NCBI GenBank assembly: GCA_024635855.1
Contig: JAGXHZ010000109.1
Span: 1 to 14,626 of the forward strand
Reading direction: 5' to 3'
DNA length: 14,626 nt
DNA from: Sulfuricurvum sp.
GTDB lineage: Bacteria > Campylobacterota > Campylobacteria > Campylobacterales > Sulfurimonadaceae
A model generated the notes under the pieces. That model was not told where the DNA came from, did no database searches, and saw only the letters and a program-made list of their open reading frames with translations. Both the position numbers and the translations under genes were made by a program. Numbering within the stretch: the stretch's first letter is position 1; every line of letters starts with the position of its first letter. Below are positions 1 through 7,291 of this stretch, piece by piece.

Positions 1-761
1 CCTTTCGTGCGATCTAAAACATTAGAAACAGCTTCGAATTTCGTAAAATTTATCTGTGTAATAACGCCTAAAAGCAGTAAAAATCCCAATAAAGCTTTAT
101 AGTTGAAAAAAATTCGAGGTTTAACAATAAGCAACCGAATTACGGATAAAAGAGCTAATACCCCTAGCATCAAAAATGACGATTTCGATCCTGCATTTAA
201 AATTCCATACGTGAAAAATGGAATAGATGTTATTAAAATTTTTTTACTTCTGTTTTGTGTGTAAAGATAAAATGATGCAAACAGAAAAACAAGTAATTGT
301 GTGGCAAATTCATTAGGATCATCGGTTCCGCCCGATTTTCGAAATGTCCACTCACTTAGAGGAGGGTTGTAGTAGGATATGACCACAGACACCATCATAG
401 TGATCCATATCATATATATCAGTCTTTTTATTGGGTAATGGATAAAAAGAAGAGCAACAACAAAAATACCAATGAGGGCGAATCCGCCTTTTTCAAAAGT
501 CACATCGTACCCTACTACTATTTGCGACATTAAAAGTATCATCTCTAAAAATAAGAATATAAGAAGCAGTTTTTCCTGCACTTGTGTCATTATTTTGAAA
601 TGTTCTATTATTTTTGAAAAATTCATAAGAATTATACTAATTAGAATAATTTTTAATGATGATTCTCCAAAAATGTCAGCAATAAAATTATCGTTATACA
701 TACTAAATATAAAAAGAAATATGATTAAATCATTCAAATAATGATATATTTTGTTTAACAT
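1..761 (-). CDS. O-antigen polymerase/ligase-like membrane protein, C-terminus cut off by window edge
   Basis: An open frame runs on the minus strand from an ATG at 759-761 to base 1 without a stop, giving 253 codons. The start has an AAAGG ribosome-binding site 7 bases upstream. The protein is very hydrophobic, with about nine predicted membrane segments (for example near residues 10-22, 36-48, 64-84, 93-109, 112-130, 155-168, 196-213 and 222-236). Residues 144-153 read GGTDDPNEFA and residues 189-197 read NAGSKSSFL. These resemble the G-(T)-x-DPNEFA and T-G-S-R/K-x-G/S motifs of the Wzy/WaaL (PF04932-type) family, which polymerises or ligates lipid-linked glycans at the periplasmic face. 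Its place directly after wecC supports a role in the same polysaccharide. The gene is visibly richer in A+T, and in ATA, TTA and AAA codons, than its neighbours, as is common for Wzy genes. Polymerase cannot be separated from ligase because the C-terminus is missing. Confidence 0.75.
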   Translation of the reverse strand, partial: MLNKIYHYLNDLIIFLFIFSMYNDNFIADIFGESSLKIILISIILMNFSKIIEHFKIMTQVQEKLLLIFLFLEMILLMSQIVVGYDVTFEKGGFALIGIFVVALLFIHYPIKRLIYMIWITMMVSVVISYYNPPLSEWTFRKSGGTDDPNEFATQLLVFLFASFYLYTQNRSKKILITSIPFFTYGILNAGSKSSFLMLGVLALLSVIRLLIVKPRIFFNYKALLGFLLLLGVITQINFTKFEAVSNVLDRTK

Positions 762-764
762 GTT

Positions 765-893
765 CTAGCCTTTATAATAGGATGCTTGCAATAAAGAGCG
801 ATATATGATTACATTGGACTTGAGGATAGCTGCATGATCTATCACTATCCGGCTCCTGAAACATTGGGGATTTGTTACAGTTTTAGTGATCAT
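765..893 (-). CDS. Doubtful 42-codon small ORF between wecC and the polymerase-like gene
   Basis: The 162-base gap between wecC and the polymerase-like gene holds an ATG (891-893) that opens 42 codons ending in TAG (765-767), 3 bases before the next gene's ATG. It has an AAAAGG ribosome-binding site 7 bases upstream, as good as that of the flanking genes. The product starts MITKTVTNPQC and contains IVIDHAAILKSNVIIY, which faintly recalls hexapeptide-repeat acetyltransferases; this resemblance is weak and may be chance. It could be a small operon protein, a remnant of a lost gene, or a leader whose translation couples to the next gene. I do not recognise it. Confidence 0.25.
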   Translation of the reverse strand: MITKTVTNPQCFRSRIVIDHAAILKSNVIIYRSLLQASYYKG

Positions 894-923
894 ACTAGAA
901 CCTTTTGCGGATTTTTGGTTGCA

Positions 924-2144
924 TCAGTGTATGGTTACGCTACAAAAATCCAACACTTCTTTGTCGGTGATACTGAGATATTTGAATACTTTGTGTTTGA
1001 CTAAAAAAACAACAATATCCGCTTCATCTACAGCGACGGCAGTGTCGATAATGGGAAAATCTTTGTGATTTTCGATATTGGGTTCTACGACCAAGACATT
1101 TATACCATCCGCAAGCAAGCGTTGGGCGATATAGAGCGCGGGTGATTCGCGCAGATCGTCGATATCGGGTTTAAATGCCAGACCCATGCAGGCGACTTTG
1201 GCTTTTTTGCCATGGAGAGTTTCAAACTTTTCAGCGCTGTCTTTTATTTTTTGGATCACCCATTCGGTTTTATAGTTGTTGACTTCACGTGCAGAACGGA
1301 TGATTTTGGCATCTGCTCCCCCCTTGTGAACGATAAACCATGGATCGACGGCGATACAGTGCCCGCCGACTCCTGCTCCGGGTTGGAGTATGTTGACACG
1401 AGGGTGACGATTGGCGAGGCGAATGAGACTCCAGACATCGATGCCGAACTTGTCACACAAAATGGAGAGCTCATTGGCAAAGGCAATGTTGACATCACGG
1501 AAGCTGTTCTCCGTGAGTTTTGCCATCTCGGCAGTTTTGGCATCCGTTTCGAGAACTTCACCGGAAACGAAGGTTCGATAAAAATTGGCGGCCGCTTTCG
1601 TAGCTTCGGGTGTCGTGCCGCCAACGATACGGTCATTTTCCACCAGTTCGCGCATGATATGCCCCGGAAGTACACGTTCAGGGCAGTGGGCGATATGAAC
1701 CCGCGTGGGATCAATACCGCATTCGCTCAGAACTTCCGCTAGTTTGTCAGTGGTTCCCACGGGAGAGGTGGATTCGAGAATGATGATATTTCCTTCACGA
1801 ACGTACGGAGCAATCGATTTGGTTGCCGAGATGACGTAGTCAATGTTGGGTGCAGGGCATGCGCTAGGGTCATCGTTATGATGAAACGGGGTTGGGACAG
1901 CAAGAATAAAAACATTGGCTTTAGCCGGTGTAGTAGAGGCTTTTAGGTTACCGGAGTTGACCGCAGAACGGACAAAGGTGTCGAGTTCGGGTTCGACGAT
2001 ATGGATTTTACCTTGGTTGATTGTATCAACCGTGCTTTGAACAACATCAACACCGTGGACCTGATAGAGTCTGTTCGCCAACAAAGCTGCTGTCGGCAAT
2101 CCAATATAGCCTAATCCAATAATACAGACGTTTTTATTTTTCAT
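924..2144 (-). CDS. wecC: UDP-N-acetyl-D-mannosamine dehydrogenase
   Basis: This 406-residue cytoplasmic enzyme would oxidise C6 of UDP-ManNAc twice with NAD+ to give UDP-ManNAcA. Visible features are an N-terminal Rossmann motif GLGYIGLP (10-17), the substrate-binding run IHIVEPELD (47-55), STSPVGTT (125-132), the central helix [17 protein letters not shown] (209-225) with the conserved Lys209, and the active-site loop [11 protein letters not shown] (258-268) with the presumed catalytic Cys263. A C-terminal nucleotide-binding domain follows, with [14 protein letters not shown] (322-335). The arrangement closely matches enterobacterial WecC (about 420 residues), and the C-terminus is only slightly shorter. 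The ATG has an AAAGGA ribosome-binding site 5 bases upstream, and the gene overlaps the end of wecB by 11 bases. This indicates coupled expression with the enzyme that makes its substrate. A general UDP-sugar 6-dehydrogenase is the alternative, but the N-terminal motif set favours WecC. Confidence 0.93.
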   Translation of the reverse strand: MKNKNVCIIGLGYIGLPTAALLANRLYQVHGVDVVQSTVDTINQGKIHIVEPELDTFVRSAVNSGNLKASTTPAKANVFILAVPTPFHHNDDPSACPAPNIDYVISATKSIAPYVREGNIIILESTSPVGTTDKLAEVLSECGIDPTRVHIAHCPERVLPGHIMRELVENDRIVGGTTPEATKAAANFYRTFVSGEVLETDAKTAEMAKLTENSFRDVNIAFANELSILCDKFGIDVWSLIRLANRHPRVNILQPGAGVGGHCIAVDPWFIVHKGGADAKIIRSAREVNNYKTEWVIQKIKDSAEKFETLHGKKAKVACMGLAFKPDIDDLRESPALYIAQRLLADGINVLVVEPNIENHKDFPIIDTAVAVDEADIVVFLVKHKVFKYLSITDKEVLDFCSVTIH

Positions 2145-3279
2145 AACTATCCTTTAGTAAAAAGTTGATAACGCGTTCGCATGCTTTGCCATCACCGTAG
2201 GGATTATGGGCTTTTGACATGGTCGTGTATGCTTGAGCCGAATCCAGTAGCAACTGTGCTTCGGCAATAATTTTTGCGGTATCGGTTCCGACGAGTTTGA
2301 CCGTTCCGGCTATCAGTGCTTCGGGACGCTCTGTGGTATCGCGCATTACCAGTACCGGCTTTCCTAAACTCGGTGCTTCTTCTTGAACTCCGCCGCTATC
2401 GGTAATGATAAAATAGGATTTATCCATCAGATAGAGAAAGGTTTCGTACTGCAGCGGTTCTATCAGATAGACATTCGGAATGTCACCCAGAATCTCGTTG
2501 ACCGGTTTTTGAACATGGGGATTCAAATGGACGGGATAGACTATGTCTATGGTCGGATTATTTTGCGCCAATGTTTTCAATGCTGCACAAATATCAATAA
2601 AGCCCTGCCCATGATTTTCGCGACGGTGACCGGTGACAAGGAGGATTTTTCTCGCGGGGTCAAAAGGATAAAGAGAGGTGAGTTTGGCAATGATCTCTTT
2701 TTCCAATAAAGGATTGTTTTGAATTTTTTCGAGGGCTAAAAAGAGAGCGTCGATAACAGTATTTCCCGTGACAGAAATTCGTGATTCAAGGACATTTTCT
2801 TTTAAAAGATTGGCTTTGCTCGTTGCGGTGGGTGCAAAATGATAGGCGGCAATTTGAGTCGTGAGCTGACGGTTTGCTTCTTCGGGCCATGGGCTGTAGA
2901 TATTGCCGGTGCGTAGACCTGCCTCGATGTGGGCGATTTTAATCTGCTGATAAAACGCAGCCAGTGAAGCAGCAAACGTAGTGGTCGTGTCTCCATGAAC
3001 AAATACAACATCCGGTTTGTAATCGTACAAAACACTTTTCATCCCCAGTAGGACATTGGCGGTAATATCATACAGATCTTGCCCCGGCTTCATGATATTG
3101 AGGTCATATTCAGGAGTAATCTCAAAAAGGCTGAGTACCTGATCCAGCATTTCTCGATGCTGAGCCGTGACACACACTTTGGTTTCAAAACTTTCCGGAT
3201 GGCTTTGGAATGCTTTAACCAACGGTGCCATTTTGATGGCTTCAGGACGAGTACCAAAAACAATCAAGATTTTTTTCAT
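2134..3279 (-). CDS. wecB: UDP-N-acetylglucosamine 2-epimerase, non-hydrolysing
   Basis: This 381-residue enzyme would interconvert UDP-GlcNAc and UDP-ManNAc in the cytoplasm and so feed WecC. It has the GT-B-like two-domain layout of the family. The N-terminus is [13 protein letters not shown] (8-20). [12 protein letters not shown] (95-106) carries Asp97, HIEAGLRTG (117-125) carries Glu119, WPEEANRQL (131-139) carries Glu133, and TGHRREN (216-222) carries His218. These are the positions expected for the family's catalytic acidic residues and histidine. The UDP-binding signature [18 protein letters not shown] lies at 293-310. The length equals that of E. coli WecB (376). The ATG forms an ATGA overlap with the galU stop and has AAGGA 8 bases upstream. 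MnaA would be an equivalent name. Confidence 0.95.
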   Translation of the reverse strand: MKKILIVFGTRPEAIKMAPLVKAFQSHPESFETKVCVTAQHREMLDQVLSLFEITPEYDLNIMKPGQDLYDITANVLLGMKSVLYDYKPDVVFVHGDTTTTFAASLAAFYQQIKIAHIEAGLRTGNIYSPWPEEANRQLTTQIAAYHFAPTATSKANLLKENVLESRISVTGNTVIDALFLALEKIQNNPLLEKEIIAKLTSLYPFDPARKILLVTGHRRENHGQGFIDICAALKTLAQNNPTIDIVYPVHLNPHVQKPVNEILGDIPNVYLIEPLQYETFLYLMDKSYFIITDSGGVQEEAPSLGKPVLVMRDTTERPEALIAGTVKLVGTDTAKIIAEAQLLLDSAQAYTTMSKAHNPYGDGKACERVINFLLKDSYEK

Positions 3280-4139
3280 ACTTGATTTCCTTGCAGATCC
3301 GTTTGATTCAAAGAATCTTGGTAGAGATCTACAGTTGCTTGGACATATCCATCGATACTGCCGCAGTCGTAGCGTTTGCCTTTGAATTTATAGGCAATGA
3401 CATTACCCGATTTAGCCTGCTCCATGAGAGCATCGGTAATTTGGATCTCTCCTCCCTTGCCCGGTTTGGTCTTGCGGAGGATATCAAAGATATCAGGAGT
3501 GAGAATGTAACGCCCGATGATAGCGAGGTTGCTTGGGGCATCAGCGGGCGATGGTTTTTCTACCATCGTGCTGACGCGGTAAATGCCTGGCTCGATCTCT
3601 TCTCCTGCGATGACTCCATATTTATCGCTCTTTAATGGATCAATCTCCTCGATCGCAACGATGGAGCAGCGGTATTTTTCATAAAGTTTTACCATCTGAG
3701 ACAAAACGCCTTCTCCATTATTGATGCAAAGGTCATCTGCCAAAATAACGGCAAAGGGCTGATAATTAACCAAGGTTTTTCCAGTCAGGACCGCATGACC
3801 AAGCCCTTTCATCTCAATTTGTCGGGTGTAGGTAAAAGTACAGCTGTCAATAATATAGCGGATGTCGGCAAGCATTTTTTCTTTGCTTGTCCCTTTGATT
3901 TGGTGTTCTAGCTCATAACTGATATCAAAATGATCCTCAATAGAGCGTTTTCCCCGTCCGGTGACGATTGCCATGGTATTCATTCCTGCATCTATCGCCT
4001 CTTCAACACCGTATTGAATCAACGGTTTGGTTAGTATCGGTAACATCTCTTTTGGCATTGCTTTGGTAGCCGGTAAAAAGCGTGTGCCATATCCTGCAGC
4101 TGGAAAGAGACAGACATGAATTGGAGACGTTGGTTTCAT
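3276..4139 (-). CDS. galU: UTP--glucose-1-phosphate uridylyltransferase
   Basis: This 287-residue nucleotidyltransferase would make UDP-glucose from UTP and glucose-1-phosphate. The signature [20 protein letters not shown] lies at 12-31, with the GxGTR nucleotide loop at 16-20 and the catalytic-type Lys30. ILADDL (132-137) provides the metal-binding Asp. VEKP (193-196) and GEIQITDAL (230-238) complete the family pattern. The length is typical of bacterial GalU. It is linked to galE on one side and wecB on the other by 4-base ATGA overlaps, with an AAGGA ribosome-binding site 5 bases from the ATG. In this operon it supplies UDP-glucose, which the adjacent GalE can convert to UDP-galactose. The [11 protein letters not shown] motif makes RmlA-type glucose-1-phosphate thymidylyltransferase unlikely. 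Confidence 0.95.
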   Translation of the reverse strand: MKPTSPIHVCLFPAAGYGTRFLPATKAMPKEMLPILTKPLIQYGVEEAIDAGMNTMAIVTGRGKRSIEDHFDISYELEHQIKGTSKEKMLADIRYIIDSCTFTYTRQIEMKGLGHAVLTGKTLVNYQPFAVILADDLCINNGEGVLSQMVKLYEKYRCSIVAIEEIDPLKSDKYGVIAGEEIEPGIYRVSTMVEKPSPADAPSNLAIIGRYILTPDIFDILRKTKPGKGGEIQITDALMEQAKSGNVIAYKFKGKRYDCGSIDGYVQATVDLYQDSLNQTDLQGNQV

Positions 4140-5137
4140 TTGTATCCTTTTGGATTTTTAGATTGAAAGCTCCATGCATCACGGCACATGCTTTCCAAGT
4201 CACGCTGCGCACTCCATCCGAGGATTTCAGTGGCGGCAGAAGGATCTGCATAGCAGGCGGCTATATCTCCGTTACGGCGAGGAGCAATGATGTAGGGGAT
4301 GGTTTTACTGCTGGCTTTTGTAAACGCATCAACGACATCCAGTACGCTGTAGCCTAAACCCGTTCCAAGATTGATGGGCGTGCATTGGGGCGTTGTTAAT
4401 GATTGAAGGGCTTTTAAATGTCCTTGCGCCAAATCGACGACATGGATATAATCTCTTACTCCCGTCCCGTCATGCGTCGGATAATCCCCTCCGAAAATAT
4501 TTAAGGTATCACGTCTGCGGATTGCTACTTGTGCAACAAAAGGCATCAGATTGTTCGGGATTCCTTGCGGATCTTCCCCGATAAGACCGCTTTCATGCGC
4601 CCCTACGGGATTGAAATAGCGTAAAATCATAATCTTCCATGACGGATCGGATGCGTAGAGGTCACGTAATATCTCTTCAATCACAAGTTTCGTTTGACCG
4701 TAGGGATTGGTGGTGCGCAGTGGGTGACTCTCGTTTAGAGGGAGATATTCCGGATCGCCATAAACCGTTGCCGAGGAGCTAAATACGAGTGTTTTGATAC
4801 CATTAGTCTTCATAGCCCGCAAAAGAGACAACGTTCCTTGGACGTTGTTGTCGTAATATTCCAGCGGTTTGGCGACGGATTCACCGACGGCTTTAAGTCC
4901 GGCAAAATGGATGACGGCATCGCATCCTGCCATCGCATTTGCGGTGGCGTCTTCATCTCGGATATCACCAATAATTAGTTGGCACGATTTTCCGGTGATA
5001 TACTCGACACGTCGAATTGCTTCATCAGAGCTGTTAGAAAAATTGTCATAAATAACAACCTCGTACCCCGTATTTAACAGTTCTACGCACGTATGCGAAC
5101 CGATATATCCGGCTCCTCCGGTAACAAAAATTTTCAT
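4136..5137 (-). CDS. galE: UDP-glucose 4-epimerase
   Basis: This 333-residue enzyme of the extended short-chain dehydrogenase family would interconvert UDP-Glc and UDP-Gal, and possibly UDP-GlcNAc and UDP-GalNAc. It has the NAD-binding motif GGAGYIGSH (7-15), NFSNSS (32-37), HFAGLKAVGES (77-87), SSSATVYG (120-127) and the catalytic YxxxK at Tyr146-Lys150, with Ser122 as the third catalytic residue. RYFNPVGAH (173-181) and the LNIFGGDYPTHDGTGVRDYIHV segment near 210 to 235 are typical GalE elements. The ATG overlaps the stop of the WecA-like gene (ATGA) and has AGGAG 5 bases upstream. Whether it also acts on N-acetylated sugars cannot be decided from motifs; its place beside wecA and wecB makes this plausible. 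Confidence 0.95.
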   Translation of the reverse strand: MKIFVTGGAGYIGSHTCVELLNTGYEVVIYDNFSNSSDEAIRRVEYITGKSCQLIIGDIRDEDATANAMAGCDAVIHFAGLKAVGESVAKPLEYYDNNVQGTLSLLRAMKTNGIKTLVFSSSATVYGDPEYLPLNESHPLRTTNPYGQTKLVIEEILRDLYASDPSWKIMILRYFNPVGAHESGLIGEDPQGIPNNLMPFVAQVAIRRRDTLNIFGGDYPTHDGTGVRDYIHVVDLAQGHLKALQSLTTPQCTPINLGTGLGYSVLDVVDAFTKASSKTIPYIIAPRRNGDIAACYADPSAATEILGWSAQRDLESMCRDAWSFQSKNPKGYK

Positions 5138-6255
5138 TTTAGCTCCTGTTGAATTAGGATAGATGTACCCATAGAGGTATTTGTGAGATCACTTAAAGTG
5201 TTATTTTCTTCAATTTTTTGAGCCCTTTCGTCTCTTTGGCGCTTTTTGCTTTTTGATGTTTTTCGATATCGGATACGTTGATCAAACATATTTAAGAAAA
5301 TAAAAAATAACAAACTAAATAAAATCAAGGATAAAAAGCCATCGGCCGCACGCATTTGAAATCCTATCATCGAAAACATGGCTTGGATGGAAGCTATGAT
5401 AATGACGGAAACTCTCACGTCGCCTTTAATTTTATACATGAAATGATGGATATGATTTTTATCGGCTTTAAAGGGAGAAATTCCACGTTGGATGCGACGT
5501 ATGATTACAAGAAAAGTATCCAGCAAAGGGATGGCGGTGATGAACAAAATCGATGCAGGCGAGGCGTATTTTAACGAGACGATACTGAGTGTTGCAATGA
5601 CAAAACCCAGCGTAAGCGATCCGCTGTCACCCATAAAAATCCGTGCCGGATTCCAGTTAAAAAACAAAAATACGAGCAACGAAGCGATGAATGAAGAAGA
5701 GAGTGTGATGAGCAATATGTCGTTGTGAATTAGACCAATAGCGAAAAAAGTACCCAAGATAATAAGCGATTCAGAGGCCGCAAGACCATCGAGACCATCG
5801 ATGAGATTTAACGCGTTGGTAAGACCTGCAATTGCAAACAGGGTAAGCGGGAAGGCAATGAGAAGAGGAAGCGTTAAGTCGTACCCAAAATAATTACCCA
5901 GTGAGCCGATATAATTTCCATTCCAGTACAAGAGAGTTCCGGCAATAAAGATAAAAAGGAATTTTAGACGCGGAGAGCTATCAAAAATATCATCAATCAC
6001 CCCAACAATAAAGACAACCGTAATCGCGAGATAGATAAGAAAGTAGGTATTGAGATGATCCCAATTAAAGAGAGCTTGGACCAATAGAACCGACATGAAA
6101 ATAGCGATTCCCGCTCCTCTTGGAACCGCATTTTTATGCATGCTTCGCTCATTGGGTGTATCGATAAGTCCAAGCGGCTGCGAGAAACGAATCAAAAGCA
6201 GGTGAAAGAGAACAGCGGTGATAATGATGCTTAATAAAGTAAAAAGTAAATTCAT
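5134..6255 (-). CDS. wecA: WecA-type polyprenyl-phosphate sugar-1-phosphate transferase
   Basis: This 373-residue polytopic inner-membrane enzyme belongs to the MraY/WecA (glycosyltransferase 4) family. It would transfer GlcNAc-1-phosphate, or a related HexNAc-1-phosphate, from UDP-sugar to undecaprenyl phosphate, the first step of lipid-linked glycan assembly. Visible motifs are GLIDTPNERSMHKNAVPRGAG (29-49), the metal-binding pair VIDD (86-89), NALNLIDGLDGLA (147-159), RIFMGDSGSLTLGF (205-218) and HIHH (268-271), the last being diagnostic for the WecA branch. A strongly charged cytoplasmic tail (about 327-350) follows the last helix. It heads the galE-galU-wecB-wecC run and overlaps galE by 4 bases. 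The start is supported by the usual spacing of about 30 residues before LIDTPN. No Shine-Dalgarno is seen, but a TATACT box lies 7 bases before the ATG (see promoter entry). Substrate choice is inferred, not proven. Confidence 0.9.
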   Translation of the reverse strand: MNLLFTLLSIIITAVLFHLLLIRFSQPLGLIDTPNERSMHKNAVPRGAGIAIFMSVLLVQALFNWDHLNTYFLIYLAITVVFIVGVIDDIFDSSPRLKFLFIFIAGTLLYWNGNYIGSLGNYFGYDLTLPLLIAFPLTLFAIAGLTNALNLIDGLDGLAASESLIILGTFFAIGLIHNDILLITLSSSFIASLLVFLFFNWNPARIFMGDSGSLTLGFVIATLSIVSLKYASPASILFITAIPLLDTFLVIIRRIQRGISPFKADKNHIHHFMYKIKGDVRVSVIIIASIQAMFSMIGFQMRAADGFLSLILFSLLFFIFLNMFDQRIRYRKTSKSKKRQRDERAQKIEENNTLSDLTNTSMGTSILIQQELK

Positions 6256-6262
6256 AGCGAAA

Positions 6263-6268
6263 AGTATA
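6263..6268 (-). promoter_or_regulatory. Candidate -10 box for the wecA operon, possibly giving a leaderless mRNA
   Basis: The minus strand reads TATACT here, and exactly 7 bases separate it from the wecA ATG (6253-6255). A transcript starting at the usual distance would begin at or next to the ATG, and no AGG-type ribosome-binding site precedes that ATG. There is no convincing -35, which is common in Campylobacterota sigma-70 promoters. The surrounding region is AT-rich, so such a box can occur by chance. The gene could instead be read from the mutarotase promoter. Confidence 0.4.
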
Positions 6269-6327
6269 ATTGACAGAAATGAGCTTTTTATGGTGTAATA
6301 AACAAAATAAAAGTGATCAGATTTGCT

Positions 6328-7137
6328 TTATAGTTTGCTGAAATAATCCGTCGTACGCAACTTAATCCCAATGGAATCTTTTTCGGTAAAAGATTTACGG
6401 ATACGTGCCGTTTCGATGCAGACCATGTTGTGATAATCCTTTTTACGCATATCTGCAATTTGGGCAGAACGTTCGATCCATGGGTTCCACACGACGACAT
6501 CACTGTGCCCTTGGTGGGTCAGATAGAGTATTTTTTCGGGAGTGGTGAGAATGTTTTCACTGTGTGGATGAATGTAGATACGGTCTACTTCACTGTCTAT
6601 TTGGAGAGTGGATTCTTGTGCGGTGACAAGGGTGTTTTCTTGCAGTGAATCGATATAAGAATCCCCTAAACCGCTGATAGTAGAATGGGTAATATCAGAG
6701 GTGGATAGATACGTATGCAGCGCCCCCGTCGTTGGGATCGGTGCTTGGATGTGCAGTTGTACCTCGCACGTTGTTCCTAAATGCATCTGGAGCAAGAGAG
6801 TGAAAGAATGAGGCCATATTTGTCTCGATTGAGGAGTGTCAGTTAGTCGAAACTCAAGATCAACACCATGGGCATTATCATCGCGATTTACCAGTTCCCA
6901 TAGCATCAGTCGCGCAAAACCGTGTGCAGGAGAGAATGCTTTGCCAAACCACGGCCAGCAGATGGGGATACCTCCGCGAAATGCTTTGTCAGAAGTGTAG
7001 TGGGAGATGTCACTCGACCAAAGTACATCCGATGCCCCTGATGGGATCCAACTGATTAACTGCGCTCCTTGGAGCAAAATCGTGGCACGGCAAAGCGGGT
7101 GATTAATATTGAGGATATCGGGAATGGCAATTTCCAT
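6328..7137 (-). CDS. D-hexose-6-phosphate (glucose-6-phosphate) mutarotase, YeaD family
   Basis: This 269-residue protein has the aldose-1-epimerase beta-sandwich pattern of the YeaD/Ymr099c family, which interconverts the alpha and beta anomers of glucose-6-phosphate in the cytoplasm. Key segments are GAQLISWIP (24-32), FRGGIPICWPWFG (53-65) with Arg54, AHGFAR (71-76), GALHTYLS (138-145) with the presumed catalytic His141, EVDRIYIH (183-190) with Asp185, VVWNPW (215-220), and VCIETARI (239-246), whose Glu242 matches the family's second catalytic residue. The last block is more often VCVEPG; the Glu is kept. An AAAGGA ribosome-binding site sits 7 bases before the ATG. It lies 72 bases upstream of wecA on the same strand and may feed anomers towards glucose-1-phosphate and GalU, but that link is inferred. 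Confidence 0.88.
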   Translation of the reverse strand: MEIAIPDILNINHPLCRATILLQGAQLISWIPSGASDVLWSSDISHYTSDKAFRGGIPICWPWFGKAFSPAHGFARLMLWELVNRDDNAHGVDLEFRLTDTPQSRQIWPHSFTLLLQMHLGTTCEVQLHIQAPIPTTGALHTYLSTSDITHSTISGLGDSYIDSLQENTLVTAQESTLQIDSEVDRIYIHPHSENILTTPEKILYLTHQGHSDVVVWNPWIERSAQIADMRKKDYHNMVCIETARIRKSFTEKDSIGIKLRTTDYFSKL

Positions 7138-7170
7138 AGTTTTTTCCTTTGTTGTTGTAATTTATTAAGC

Positions 7171-7200
7171 ATTATATATTCCCTTGTTTCATCTTTCCAA
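7171..7200 (-). promoter_or_regulatory. Promoter of the mutarotase gene
   Basis: The minus strand has TTGGAA (7195-7200) as a -35 and a consensus TATAAT (7171-7176) as a -10, separated by 18 bases. Transcription would start near 7164, leaving a leader of about 27 bases that contains the AAAGGA ribosome-binding site at 7145-7150. This may also be the distal promoter of the whole wec operon, since no terminator is seen between the mutarotase gene and wecA. Confidence 0.65.
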
Positions 7201-7218
7201 GCGGGAATACAACCGCTT
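7199..7218. repeat. Inverted repeat AAGCGG-N8-CCGCTT in the divergent promoter region
   Basis: A perfect 6-base inverted repeat (arms 7199-7204 and 7213-7218) touches the upstream edge of the mutarotase -35 and lies upstream of the lepA -10. A second, weaker pair, CTTAG (7216-7220) and CTAAG (7236-7240), shares bases with it. Both lie outside the predicted transcripts, so a protein-binding site is likelier than an RNA hairpin. No regulator can be named. Confidence 0.4.
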
Positions 7219-7248
7219 AGTAACTTTGATACCTCCTAAGCAACCCTC

Positions 7249-7257
7249 TGCTATAAT
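7249..7257 (+). promoter_or_regulatory. Extended -10 promoter of lepA-comF
   Basis: The plus strand reads TGCTATAAT, a perfect TGnTATAAT extended -10, with TATAAT at 7252-7257 and no good -35 at the normal distance. This is the usual sigma-70 promoter form in Campylobacterota. Transcription would start near 7264, giving a leader of about 28 bases that lacks a strong Shine-Dalgarno before the lepA ATG. Confidence 0.7.
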
Positions 7258-7268
7258 TACAGTAATTA
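7254..7268. promoter_or_regulatory. Palindrome over the lepA -10 and start site, possible operator
   Basis: TAATTAC-A-GTAATTA is a perfect 15-base palindrome. It covers the last four bases of the lepA -10 and the predicted +1. A protein bound here would block transcription of lepA-comF. The AT-rich context makes chance palindromes less rare, and no regulator family is identified. Confidence 0.35.
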
Positions 7269-7291
7269 AAATAAATGAGTAATAGAACCTA

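Noticed and set aside
472..741. Plus-strand open frame of 89 codons near the left edge
   Set aside because: It is the antisense shadow of the AT-rich polymerase-like gene and has no domain or ribosome-binding site.
840..880. GGAGCCGGATA in the wecC/polymerase gap matches the galE codons for GAGYI
   Set aside because: An 11-base match is too short to claim an epimerase gene remnant; the frame hits TAG at once.
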